A stretch of DNA of 20,081 nt, from contig CALBDV010000167.1 of the NCBI GenBank assembly GCA_937927565.1, positions 1-20,081 of the forward strand, given 5' to 3'. The notes beneath the pieces are model-generated. The model saw only the letters and a program-made list of their open reading frames with translations. It did not search any database and was not told the DNA's origin. The DNA is from an uncultured Holophagales bacterium (GTDB taxonomy: Bacteria > Acidobacteriota > Thermoanaerobaculia > UBA5066). Positions 14,302-20,081 of the stretch are shown here, piece by piece. The position numbers and the translations under genes were made by a program. Numbering within the stretch: position 1 is the stretch's first letter; each line of letters starts with the position of its first letter.

Positions 14302-15525
14302 GTGAGGCTGCTACAGAATCCCAACTTCGACTTCCTCAAGCTCCAGAAGCCCTTCGTCATCGGCTCGGTCGTCGCCGCGCTCCTCTCCGCCGGCGCGATC
14401 GCGACGAAGGGGCTGAACTGGGGCGTCGACTTCACGGGCGGCGCGCAGATCGTCTACGCGTTCCAGCAGAAGCCCGACGAGGACCAGATCCGCAAGATCG
14501 TGGAAGGGGCGAACGTCCCCGTCACGTCGGTCCAGCGCTACGACAAGGCCGAAAAGAACCAGGTCCTCCTCCGCGTCCCGATGGAGCTGAAGGAAGGGCG
14601 CGACATCTCGGGCGAAGTGACGCCCGCGCTCACGCGGGCCCTCTTCCCGAAGGGGCTCGAGGCGGGCGTCTTCGACCTGAACCTCAACGGTGCCGACCCC
14701 CTCTCCGCCAAGCTCCAGCAGGACGACCCGGAGAAGATGGCCGGCCGTGCCGATGCGAACCCGGGCGTCGAGTACGACCGGATCGCCCAGGCGATCATCG
14801 CGACCCGCTCCGAAAACGGACTTTTCGCGAGCGTCGACGCCGCCGCGGCGACGCCCGGCACCTCTCCCGCCGTCGCCGCCTGGCTGAAAGAGAAGACGGT
14901 CGCCGGGCCCGTGATGCTGATCAGCGCGGAATCGGTCGGGCCGGCCGTCGGGAAGGACCTCCGGAAGAAGGGGACCTGGGCGGTCGTCCTCTCCTGGGGC
15001 GCGATCCTCGTCTACGTCTGGTTCCGGTTCCGGTCCGTTTCCTACGGCACCGGGGTCGTCGTCGCGCTCGTCCACGACGCCTGGATCGCGCTCGGACTCT
15101 GCGCGATCTTCGGCGTGGAGATCTCGCTGACCGTGGTCGCCGCGTTCCTCACCCTCATCGGCTACTCGGCCAACGACACGGTCGTCATCTACGACCGGAT
15201 CCGCGAGAACCTCGAGAAGCCGAAGAAGGAGCCCTTCGCGCTCCTGGTGAACCGGTCGATCAACGAGACGCTCTCGCGGACGTTCCTCACGGCGTTCCTG
15301 ACGTTCCTCACCGTCGCCGCCCTCTTCTTCTTCGGCGGCGAGGTGATTCGCGGCTTCGCCTTCGTCCTGTTCGTCGGCATGTTCATCGGCGCCTACTCCA
15401 CGATCTTCATCGCGGCCCCGTGGGTCGTGAACTGGGAGACCTGGAAGGCGAAGCGCGCCGCCCGGCACCCGGCCTCCGTGCCGGACGCCCCGAAGCCGGG
15501 CAAGGCCGTAGCGAAGGGCCGCTGA
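14302..15525 (+). CDS. secF: Protein translocase subunit SecF, with enlarged periplasmic domain
   Basis: SecF partners SecD in the same inner-membrane complex. The GTG at 14302 gives 407 residues and has GAGGG at 14292-14296, overlapping the secD stop. Features in order: NPNFDFLKLQKPF, transmembrane helix 1 (about 20-37), GVDFTGGAQIVYAF near 43-56, a long periplasmic domain to about residue 205, then ISAESVGPAVGKDLRKKG. A C-terminal transmembrane block follows, with LTLIGYSANDTVVIYDRIREN and GEVIRGFAFVLFVGMFIGAYS. The protein is about 80 residues longer than E. coli SecF (323), with the excess in the periplasmic domain. The short tail is Lys/Pro/Ala-rich. The open frame upstream through secD is a shadow. 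Confidence 0.95.
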   Translation: MRLLQNPNFDFLKLQKPFVIGSVVAALLSAGAIATKGLNWGVDFTGGAQIVYAFQQKPDEDQIRKIVEGANVPVTSVQRYDKAEKNQVLLRVPMELKEGRDISGEVTPALTRALFPKGLEAGVFDLNLNGADPLSAKLQQDDPEKMAGRADANPGVEYDRIAQAIIATRSENGLFASVDAAAATPGTSPAVAAWLKEKTVAGPVMLISAESVGPAVGKDLRKKGTWAVVLSWGAILVYVWFRFRSVSYGTGVVVALVHDAWIALGLCAIFGVEISLTVVAAFLTLIGYSANDTVVIYDRIRENLEKPKKEPFALLVNRSINETLSRTFLTAFLTFLTVAALFFFGGEVIRGFAFVLFVGMFIGAYSTIFIAAPWVVNWETWKAKRAARHPASVPDAPKPGKAVAKGR

Positions 15526-15536
15526 CGACCGGGCCT

Positions 15537-15571
15537 CGCCGGGGCCGCGCCCGTTCGGCGCGACCCCGGCG
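15537..15571 (+). terminator. Strong hairpin after secF, probable transcript end
   Basis: CGCCGGGG (15537-15544) pairs with CCCCGGCG (15564-15571). After one C-A mismatch, CGCGCC (15546-15551) pairs with GGCGCG (15557-15562) around a 5-nt loop, for 14 base pairs in all. It starts 12 nt after the secF stop. The following bases are C-rich with no T-run, so it would be a non-canonical terminator, or a processed 3' end. Confidence 0.55.
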
Positions 15572-15613
15572 GGACCGCTCCCGCGCCCCCTTCCGCGTCC
15601 ACCGGAGCATTCG

Positions 15614-16633
15614 ATGACGCCCGTCTCCCTCTTCCCCTTCGCAGAGACCTGGTGGGTCTACGGCGTCTTCGTCCTCTTCGTCCTCGGGATGCTCGCACTG
15701 GACCTGGGCGTCTTCCACCGCAAGGCCCACGTCGTCGGGTTCCGCGAGGCGGCGGCCTGGAGCGTCGCCTGGGTCTTCGTGGCGATGTGCGTCGGCGCGG
15801 TCCTCTACCTCTGGGCCGCGGCCCGCTTCGCGGCGGACGCACGCCTCCTGGCGGTTCCGGGGTTCCTCCCCGACGCGGCGGCGCGGCAGGTCTTCCTCGA
15901 GTACCTGACCGGCTACCTCGTCGAGAAGGCGCTCTCGGTCGACAACATCTTCGTCTTCGTCGTCCTCTTCAACTTCTTCGGCGTCCCGGCCGCCTACCAG
16001 CACAGGGTCCTCTACTGGGGGATCCTGGGCGCCCTCGTCTTCCGGGCCGTCTTCATCGCCCTCGGGGCGCTCCTCCTCCAGTTCCACTGGGTGATGTACG
16101 TCTTCGGTGCGTTCCTCGTCGTCACGGGGATCAAGATCCTCTTCAGCCCCGACAAGCCGGTGAACCCGGCCGACAACGTCGTCCTGAAGGCCCTGAAGCG
16201 CTGGATCCCGCTCACGCACGATCTCCACGGGCCGCACCTCTTCGCCCGCGAGAACGGCCGTCTCCTCGGGACGCCGCTCCTTCTCGCGCTCGTCTTCATC
16301 GAGGTCTCCGACGTCGTCTTCGCGATCGACTCGGTTCCCGCGATCTTCGCGATCACGCGCGAGCCCCTGATCGTCTTCACGTCGAACATCTGCGCGATCC
16401 TCGGCCTGCGCGCCCTCTTCTTCCTCCTGGCCGGCGCGGTGGGGAAGTTCCACCTGCTCAAGTACGGCCTCGGCTCCGTCCTGATCTTCGTCGGGTTGAA
16501 GATGGCCTGGCTGAACGAGGCCTTCGGCGGGAAGTTCCCGATCGCCTGGTCGCTCGGGATCATCGCCGTACTCCTCGCGGCGTCCATCGGTCTCTCGCTC
16601 GTCTTCCCGCCGCGCGAGGAGCGCGAAGGCTGA
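15614..16633 (+). CDS. TerC/Alx family integral membrane protein
   Basis: This 339-residue protein has about nine hydrophobic segments and the TerC hallmarks: LTGYLVEKALSVDNIFVFVVLF at about 99-119 and LALVFIEVSDVVFAIDSVPAIFAIT at about 222-246, each with acidic residues inside the membrane. Members such as E. coli Alx and Bacillus MeeF/MeeY are linked to manganese export and to metalation of secreted proteins; TerC is named after tellurite resistance. A metal-exporting role working alongside secretion would suit its place after secDF, but that is inference. The ATG at 15614 has GGAG 7 nt upstream. The 88-nt gap after secF is mostly a terminator-like hairpin, with no recognisable manganese riboswitch. 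It converges with the DedA-like gene. Confidence 0.9.
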   Translation: MTPVSLFPFAETWWVYGVFVLFVLGMLALDLGVFHRKAHVVGFREAAAWSVAWVFVAMCVGAVLYLWAAARFAADARLLAVPGFLPDAAARQVFLEYLTGYLVEKALSVDNIFVFVVLFNFFGVPAAYQHRVLYWGILGALVFRAVFIALGALLLQFHWVMYVFGAFLVVTGIKILFSPDKPVNPADNVVLKALKRWIPLTHDLHGPHLFARENGRLLGTPLLLALVFIEVSDVVFAIDSVPAIFAITREPLIVFTSNICAILGLRALFFLLAGAVGKFHLLKYGLGSVLIFVGLKMAWLNEAFGGKFPIAWSLGIIAVLLAASIGLSLVFPPREEREG

Positions 16634-16651
16634 AGGCCCTCGCTTCGCCGG

Positions 16652-17323
16652 TCAGACGAGCTTCAGGATCAGGAATCCTCCGACGAGAAGAACGAGGAAA
16701 GCGAGCGCCGCGAGGTCGAAGTTCTTCTCGAGCGTCCGGCGGATTGCCGGCCCGAAGAGCCGCAGGAGCCCCGCCACGAGAAAGAAGCGGGCCGCGCGCC
16801 CGACGATGCTGACGAGGACGAACGGCAGGAAGGCCATCCCCGTCGCGCCGGCCGCGATCGTGGCGACCTTGTACGGGATCGGCGTGAACGCCGCCGCTGC
16901 GAGGAACCAGATCCCCCACTCACCGTTGTAGAGCTCCACGACCTTGGCCCAGTGGTGCTGGGCGTTGTAGAAGTTCACGATCGCCTGTCCCGCCGTCGCC
17001 ATGAAGGCCTGCCCGATGAGGTAGCCCCCCATGGCCCCGAGGACCGAGCCCGCGGTGCAGAGGGCCGCCGACCGGATCCAGAGGCGCGAGGAGGAGGCGA
17101 CGATGGCGATGAGCAGGACGTCGGGCGGAATGGGAAAGACCGACGACTCGACGACGGCGATGAGGAAGAGAGCCACGAGCGCCTGTTTCGTGTCGGCCCA
17201 GTGCATCGTCCAGTCGTAGAGGGATCGGAGCCAGCGCCGGGGCGCAGCGAGGGCGCGCAGGAAGGGGTTCGCGGCGGGGGCGGGAGAGGGTTCGGGGGCG
17301 GAAGCGGGGAGCGGAGCCGACAT
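16652..17323 (-). CDS. DedA/YqaA-like (VTT domain) membrane protein
   Basis: This 223-residue protein has a Pro/Ala-rich cytoplasmic N-terminus, then a VTT/SNARE-associated domain: FLIAVVESSVFPIPPDVLLIAI, GSVLGAMGGYLIGQAF, a re-entrant-type GIWFLAAAAFTPIPYKVATIAAGATGM, and VSIVGRAARFFLVAGLLRLF. It ends with a further helix (LAALAFLVLLVGGFLILKL). The arginine in GRAARF and the proline-rich re-entrant loops are family features. DedA-type proteins flip phospholipids or undecaprenyl phosphate, or affect membrane homeostasis; YqaA-type members are uncharacterised. The ATG at 17323 follows a TAACCT element by 7 nt with no Shine-Dalgarno sequence. The frame is open to 17407, but that would run into the divergent rel start region. 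Confidence 0.85.
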   Translation of the reverse strand: MSAPLPASAPEPSPAPAANPFLRALAAPRRWLRSLYDWTMHWADTKQALVALFLIAVVESSVFPIPPDVLLIAIVASSSRLWIRSAALCTAGSVLGAMGGYLIGQAFMATAGQAIVNFYNAQHHWAKVVELYNGEWGIWFLAAAAFTPIPYKVATIAAGATGMAFLPFVLVSIVGRAARFFLVAGLLRLFGPAIRRTLEKNFDLAALAFLVLLVGGFLILKLV

Positions 17324-17330
17324 CCGGCGG

Positions 17331-17336
17331 AGGTTA
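17331..17336 (-). promoter_or_regulatory. -10-like element, leaderless-type start of the DedA-like gene
   Basis: The minus strand reads TAACCT, ending 7 nt before the ATG at 17323. The upstream strand next to the start shows no ribosome binding site. It is back to back with the rel element 40 nt away. Confidence 0.35.
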
Positions 17337-17375
17337 CCCGATGCGGTTCCGTCGTGCGCGGAACACGTGTGCCGC

Positions 17376-17381
17376 CATAAT
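17376..17381 (+). promoter_or_regulatory. -10 element, leaderless-type start of rel
   Basis: CATAAT, five of six matches to TATAAT, ends 6 nt before the GTG at 17388. The predicted transcription start coincides with the start codon. No Shine-Dalgarno sequence is present and the -35 is not recognisable. Confidence 0.5.
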
Positions 17382-17387
17382 CCGGGC

Positions 17388-19571
17388 GTGCTGAGGTTCG
17401 AGGACATCCTCGACGCGGTCGAGAGCTACCTGCCGGGGGCGGACGAGGATCTCCTGCGCCGGGCGTACATCTTCTCGGCCCAGGCCCACCGGCACCAGCT
17501 CCGCTCTTCCGGGGAGCCGTATCTCGTCCACCCCATCGGCGTGGCGATGCTCCTGGCCGAGCTGAAGCTCGACGAGGTCTCCGTGGCGACGGGCCTTCTC
17601 CACGACGTCCTGGAGGACACGAAGACGACGAAGGAGGAGCTCGCCGTCCTTTTCGGCCAGGAGGTCGCCGACGTCGTCGACGGGGTGACGAAGATCGGCC
17701 GGTACGCCTACACGTCCAAGGAGGCCCAGCAGGCCGAGACGTTCCGGAAGATGCTCCTCGCGATGACGGGCGACCTCAGGGTCATCCTCGTCAAGCTGGC
17801 CGACCGCCTCCACAACATGCGGACCCTCAGCCATCTGCGGGAGGAGAAGCGGCGGGCCATCGCGGCCGAGACGATGGAGATCTACGCGCCGCTGGCGAAC
17901 CGGCTCGGGATGGGACGGATAAAGGGGGAGCTCGAGGACCTCTCCTTCCGCTACCTCCACCCGGACGAGTTCGCGGCGCTCTCGGCCGCGGTGGACGAGC
18001 GGATGAAGGCTTCGGGGGCCGCGGTCGAGAAGCTCCGGGACGACATCTCCGGGAAGCTGACCGAGGCGGGAATCCCGGCCGAGGTGAGCGGTCGGGTGAA
18101 GCGACTCTGGTCGATCCGCCAGAAGCTCGTCCGGCAGTCCATTCCGCTCGACCAGCTCTACGACGTCCTCGCCTTCCGCGTTCTCGTCGACTCGCTGCGC
18201 GACTGCTACAGCGCCCTCGGCATCGTCCACCAGGCCTGGCGGCCCGTCCCCGGCCGGATCAAGGACTACATCGCGATGCCGAAGCAGAACTTCTACCAGT
18301 CGCTCCACACGACGGTGATCCCGGAGGGCGAGCCGCCGTTCGAGATCCAGATCCGGACGCGCGAGATGGACCTCTTCGCCGAGCAGGGGATCGCGGCCCA
18401 CTGGAAGTACAAGGAAGGGCACGGGAGCCGCCGCGTCGACGAGCAGGGGATCGCGGCGATCCGGCAGATCCTCGAGACGAGCCGGGACATCGCGAACCCC
18501 CGCGAGTTTCTTTCGTCACTCAAGATGGACCTCTACGCCGACGAGGTCTACACCTTCACGCCGAAGGGTGCGGTCTACTCCTTCCCGCGCGGAGCCTCGC
18601 CGATCGACTTCGCCTACCGGATCCACACCGACGTGGGCCATCGCTGCATGGGCGCGCGGGTGAACGGCCGGCTCGTGCCGCTCCGGACGCAGCTCGTCAA
18701 CGGCGATATCGTCGAGATCCTCACGTCGCCGGCTCCCCAACCCTCGCGAGACTGGCTCGCCTTCGTCGTGACGTCGCGGGCGCGAAACAAGATCCGGGCC
18801 TTTCTCCAGACGAAGGAGAAGCAGAAGTCGATCGAGATCGGGCGGCGGTTCCTCGAGAAGGAGCTCAAGAAGGTCAAGCGCTCGTTCGGCAAGCTCGCCG
18901 ACGCCGGGTCCTTCGACTCCGTTCTGCCGGAGCTGGGCGTGGCGCGCGTCGACGACCTCCTGGCCGAGATCGGGTACGGAAAGATCCCGCCGCGCGCCGT
19001 CGTCCAGAAGCTCTTCCCGCAGGAGGAGCCGTCGGCGGAAAAAGCCGGGTCCTCCCGCACCGACGCGCTGAAGAAGGCCGTCCGGAAAATCCTCCCGATC
19101 GGCGGGACCGGGATCCTCGTGAGGGGTGAGAACGACCTCCTCGCGACCCTGGCGAAGTGCTGCCGGCCTGTCCCGGGGGAGGAGATCGTCGGCTACGTGA
19201 CCCGCGGACGCGGCGTGTCCGTCCACTCCGCGGCCTGTCCGAACGTCCGCAATCTCCTCTTCGACCCGAGCCGCGAGATCGAAGTGGACTGGCACGTCGG
19301 CAAGGGCGTCTCTTTCACGGTCGATTTCGAGGTCCAGGTCGAGGACCGGCCGGGGATCCTGGCCAGGATCACCCAGGTCATCTCGGACGCCGGGTCGAAC
19401 ATCGAGTCGATCGAGGCTCGGACGAGCCCGGGCAAGACCGCCGTCATCGAGGGAAGCGTCACGACCCCGGATCGGAGACACCTCGACCGGCTCTTCCTCG
19501 CGATCCAGTCCGTCTCCGGAGTCGCCAGCGTGAGACGAAAGTTCAACGTCTCCCGGCTCGGCCCCCGCTGA
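17388..19571 (+). CDS. rel: Bifunctional (p)ppGpp synthetase/hydrolase Rel
   Basis: Rel makes and degrades the alarmone (p)ppGpp in the stringent response. The 727-residue protein has all long-RSH domains. The HD hydrolase domain is intact: H48, H72-D73 with E76-D77 in LLHDVLEDT, and D139 in LADRLHNMRTL. The synthetase domain carries R290-I-K-D293, the RXKD motif typical of bifunctional enzymes, and YIAMPKQNFYQSLHTTV. The TGS domain starts near 387 (VYTFTPKGAVYSFP). The cysteine-containing domain has LAKCCRPVPGEEIVGY and SAACPN. A C-terminal ACT domain begins with VDFEVQVEDRPGILARIT. I choose GTG at 17388 over the GTG at 17367 because it gives the usual N-terminus and follows the CATAAT element; the upstream GTG lies before that element. 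Confidence 0.95.
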   Translation: MLRFEDILDAVESYLPGADEDLLRRAYIFSAQAHRHQLRSSGEPYLVHPIGVAMLLAELKLDEVSVATGLLHDVLEDTKTTKEELAVLFGQEVADVVDGVTKIGRYAYTSKEAQQAETFRKMLLAMTGDLRVILVKLADRLHNMRTLSHLREEKRRAIAAETMEIYAPLANRLGMGRIKGELEDLSFRYLHPDEFAALSAAVDERMKASGAAVEKLRDDISGKLTEAGIPAEVSGRVKRLWSIRQKLVRQSIPLDQLYDVLAFRVLVDSLRDCYSALGIVHQAWRPVPGRIKDYIAMPKQNFYQSLHTTVIPEGEPPFEIQIRTREMDLFAEQGIAAHWKYKEGHGSRRVDEQGIAAIRQILETSRDIANPREFLSSLKMDLYADEVYTFTPKGAVYSFPRGASPIDFAYRIHTDVGHRCMGARVNGRLVPLRTQLVNGDIVEILTSPAPQPSRDWLAFVVTSRARNKIRAFLQTKEKQKSIEIGRRFLEKELKKVKRSFGKLADAGSFDSVLPELGVARVDDLLAEIGYGKIPPRAVVQKLFPQEEPSAEKAGSSRTDALKKAVRKILPIGGTGILVRGENDLLATLAKCCRPVPGEEIVGYVTRGRGVSVHSAACPNVRNLLFDPSREIEVDWHVGKGVSFTVDFEVQVEDRPGILARITQVISDAGSNIESIEARTSPGKTAVIEGSVTTPDRRHLDRLFLAIQSVSGVASVRRKFNVSRLGPR

Positions 19572-19622
19572 GCGAGGGCCGGTGCGACGCGTGGGCTCAG
19601 CCCCCGGTCGCGGGCGGGAGCG

Positions 19623-19817
19623 TCAGCGAACGACCTTGGTGACCTTGTCCGACCGGAGGCACCGGGTGCAGACCGTGACCCGCTTCGAGCCGCCGGGCAC
19701 CGCTGCGCGAACCTTCCGGAGATTGGGACGGAACTGGCGGTTCGTGATGTTGTTGGCGTGGCTGACCCGGTGTCCGGCGACCGGGGACTTTCCGCAGATC
19801 TCACACATCTGGGGCAT
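19623..19817 (-). CDS. rpmB: 50S ribosomal protein L28
   Basis: This 64-residue basic protein matches L28: MPQMCEICGKSPVAGHRVSH, then NNITNRQFRPNLRKVRA, and VTVCTRCLRSDKVTKVVR. The four cysteines C5, C8, C50 and C53 form two C-x2-C pairs, so this is the zinc-binding (C+) form. AGAGGGAG precedes the ATG at ribosome-binding distance. A good promoter lies about 90 nt upstream, giving a leader of roughly 85 nt. It converges with rel across 51 nt, in which I see only a weak GGGCTCAGCCC hairpin. Confidence 0.96.
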   Translation of the reverse strand: MPQMCEICGKSPVAGHRVSHANNITNRQFRPNLRKVRAAVPGGSKRVTVCTRCLRSDKVTKVVR

Positions 19818-19909
19818 TGGGCGGCTCCCTCTGATTCCTGAACGCGATTTCCGGCGGCTTCCTTCTTCCGTTCCCTGAAGGCGGAGCCGGGCCGACGCCG
19901 GGACTGCGA

Positions 19910-19938
19910 CTTATAGCGCCCCGCGGATTCCCTGTCCA
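19910..19938 (-). promoter_or_regulatory. Sigma-70-type promoter of rpmB
   Basis: On the minus strand TGGACA (19938-19933) and TATAAG (19915-19910) are 17 nt apart. Transcription would start near 19903. It is back to back with a plus-strand TTGACA promoter. Confidence 0.6.
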
Positions 19939-19963
19939 GTGGCCATTTGGGCCCTCCGAGTCC

Positions 19964-19992
19964 TTGACAGTCTTGGTGGACCCGCGCAACAT
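19964..19992 (+). promoter_or_regulatory. Probable promoter of the gene entering at the right edge
   Basis: TTGACA (19964-19969, perfect -35) is followed after 17 nt by CAACAT (19987-19992), a weak -10 match. The leader to the GTG at 20071 would be about 70 nt. The 250 bases between rpmB and that GTG hold these two divergent promoters and no other recognisable element. Confidence 0.45.
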
Positions 19993-20070
19993 ACCCGGCA
20001 CAAAGGCTTTACTCAGCTCGTGCCAAGGCGTCGCGTCGGTTCCGGAACGTAGAGGGAGGGAGACCGCACC

Positions 20071-20081
20071 GTGTTGTTCCG
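20071..20081 (+). CDS. Possible start of a gene continuing past the window
   Basis: GTG at 20071 is preceded by the purine-rich GAGGGAGGGA (20053-20062), a strong Shine-Dalgarno match at 8 nt, and by a TTGACA promoter. Only three full codons (M-L-F) are visible, so nothing can be said about the product. Confidence 0.4.

Noticed and set aside
15526..15613. Manganese (yybP-ykoY) riboswitch upstream of the TerC gene
   Set aside because: The gap is only 88 nt and mostly one simple hairpin; the conserved riboswitch loops are not seen.
16623..16648. GCGAAG/CTTCGC inverted repeat between the TerC and DedA-like genes
   Set aside because: The stem has only 6 bp with a 14-nt loop and no T-run, too weak to call a terminator.
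17367..17387. Alternative rel start at the GTG at 17367
   Set aside because: It lies upstream of the CATAAT element, adds seven residues not typical of the family, and has no ribosome binding site.
19818..20070. Search for a tRNA or small RNA gene in the largest non-coding gap
   Set aside because: No cloverleaf or T-loop-like sequence was found; the two divergent promoters and leaders account for the gap.

Overview
The window is GC-rich, densely packed bacterial chromosome made mostly of housekeeping genes. Gene content (a tgt-yajC-secD-secF block, a FYDLN-type zinc ribbon protein, DUF3467, a long-form serine acetyltransferase, a bifunctional Rel, a TerC/Alx protein, four-cysteine L28) and the mixture of Shine-Dalgarno and apparently leaderless starts suggest an environmental Gram-negative bacterium. 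My best guess is Acidobacteriota, possibly of the Thermoanaerobaculia type. That placement is inference; there is no rRNA here to settle it. I see no insertion sequence, CRISPR array, tRNA or rRNA gene, and no stretch over 300 bases without a gene.

Layout. 1-924 (minus): the N-terminal part of a PAS-LuxR regulator that runs off the left edge, and a pterin carbinolamine dehydratase. 974-3040 (plus): mnmA and an AlkD-like HEAT protein. 3118-3965 (minus): an exported thioredoxin-fold protein and a DUF3467 protein. 4085-5907 (plus): an exported TatT-like helical-repeat protein overlapping a serine O-acetyltransferase by ATGA. 5911-6739 (minus): folK and the FYDLN zinc ribbon gene, which overlap or abut in an unusual way. 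6898-15525 (plus): tgt, yajC, an SbcD/YhaO-like phosphoesterase, an SbcC/YhaN-like ATPase with a membrane hairpin, secD and secF. 15614-16633 (plus): a TerC family membrane protein. 16652-17323 (minus): a DedA/YqaA-like membrane protein. 17388-19571 (plus): rel. 19623-19817 (minus): rpmB. 20071 onward: the possible start of a further gene.

The most notable feature is a two-gene nuclease/ATPase module of the YhaO-YhaN (SbcD-SbcC-like) type between yajC and secD, splitting the classical tgt-yajC-secD-secF operon. The ATPase carries two predicted transmembrane helices in its coiled-coil region, so DNA-processing machinery may be tethered to the membrane and co-expressed with the Sec accessory proteins. 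secDF seems to keep its own supply: a TTGACG-17-TAGACT promoter sits across the ATPase stop codon, followed by a structured leader of about 100 nt.

Translation starts are also unusual. Several genes have a TANNNT -10-like element only 6-9 nt before the start codon (leaderless type). tgt is preceded by a 19-codon leaderless-type small ORF whose stop overlaps the tgt start. folK and the YhaN-like ATPase have no ATG, GTG or TTG at the expected position.
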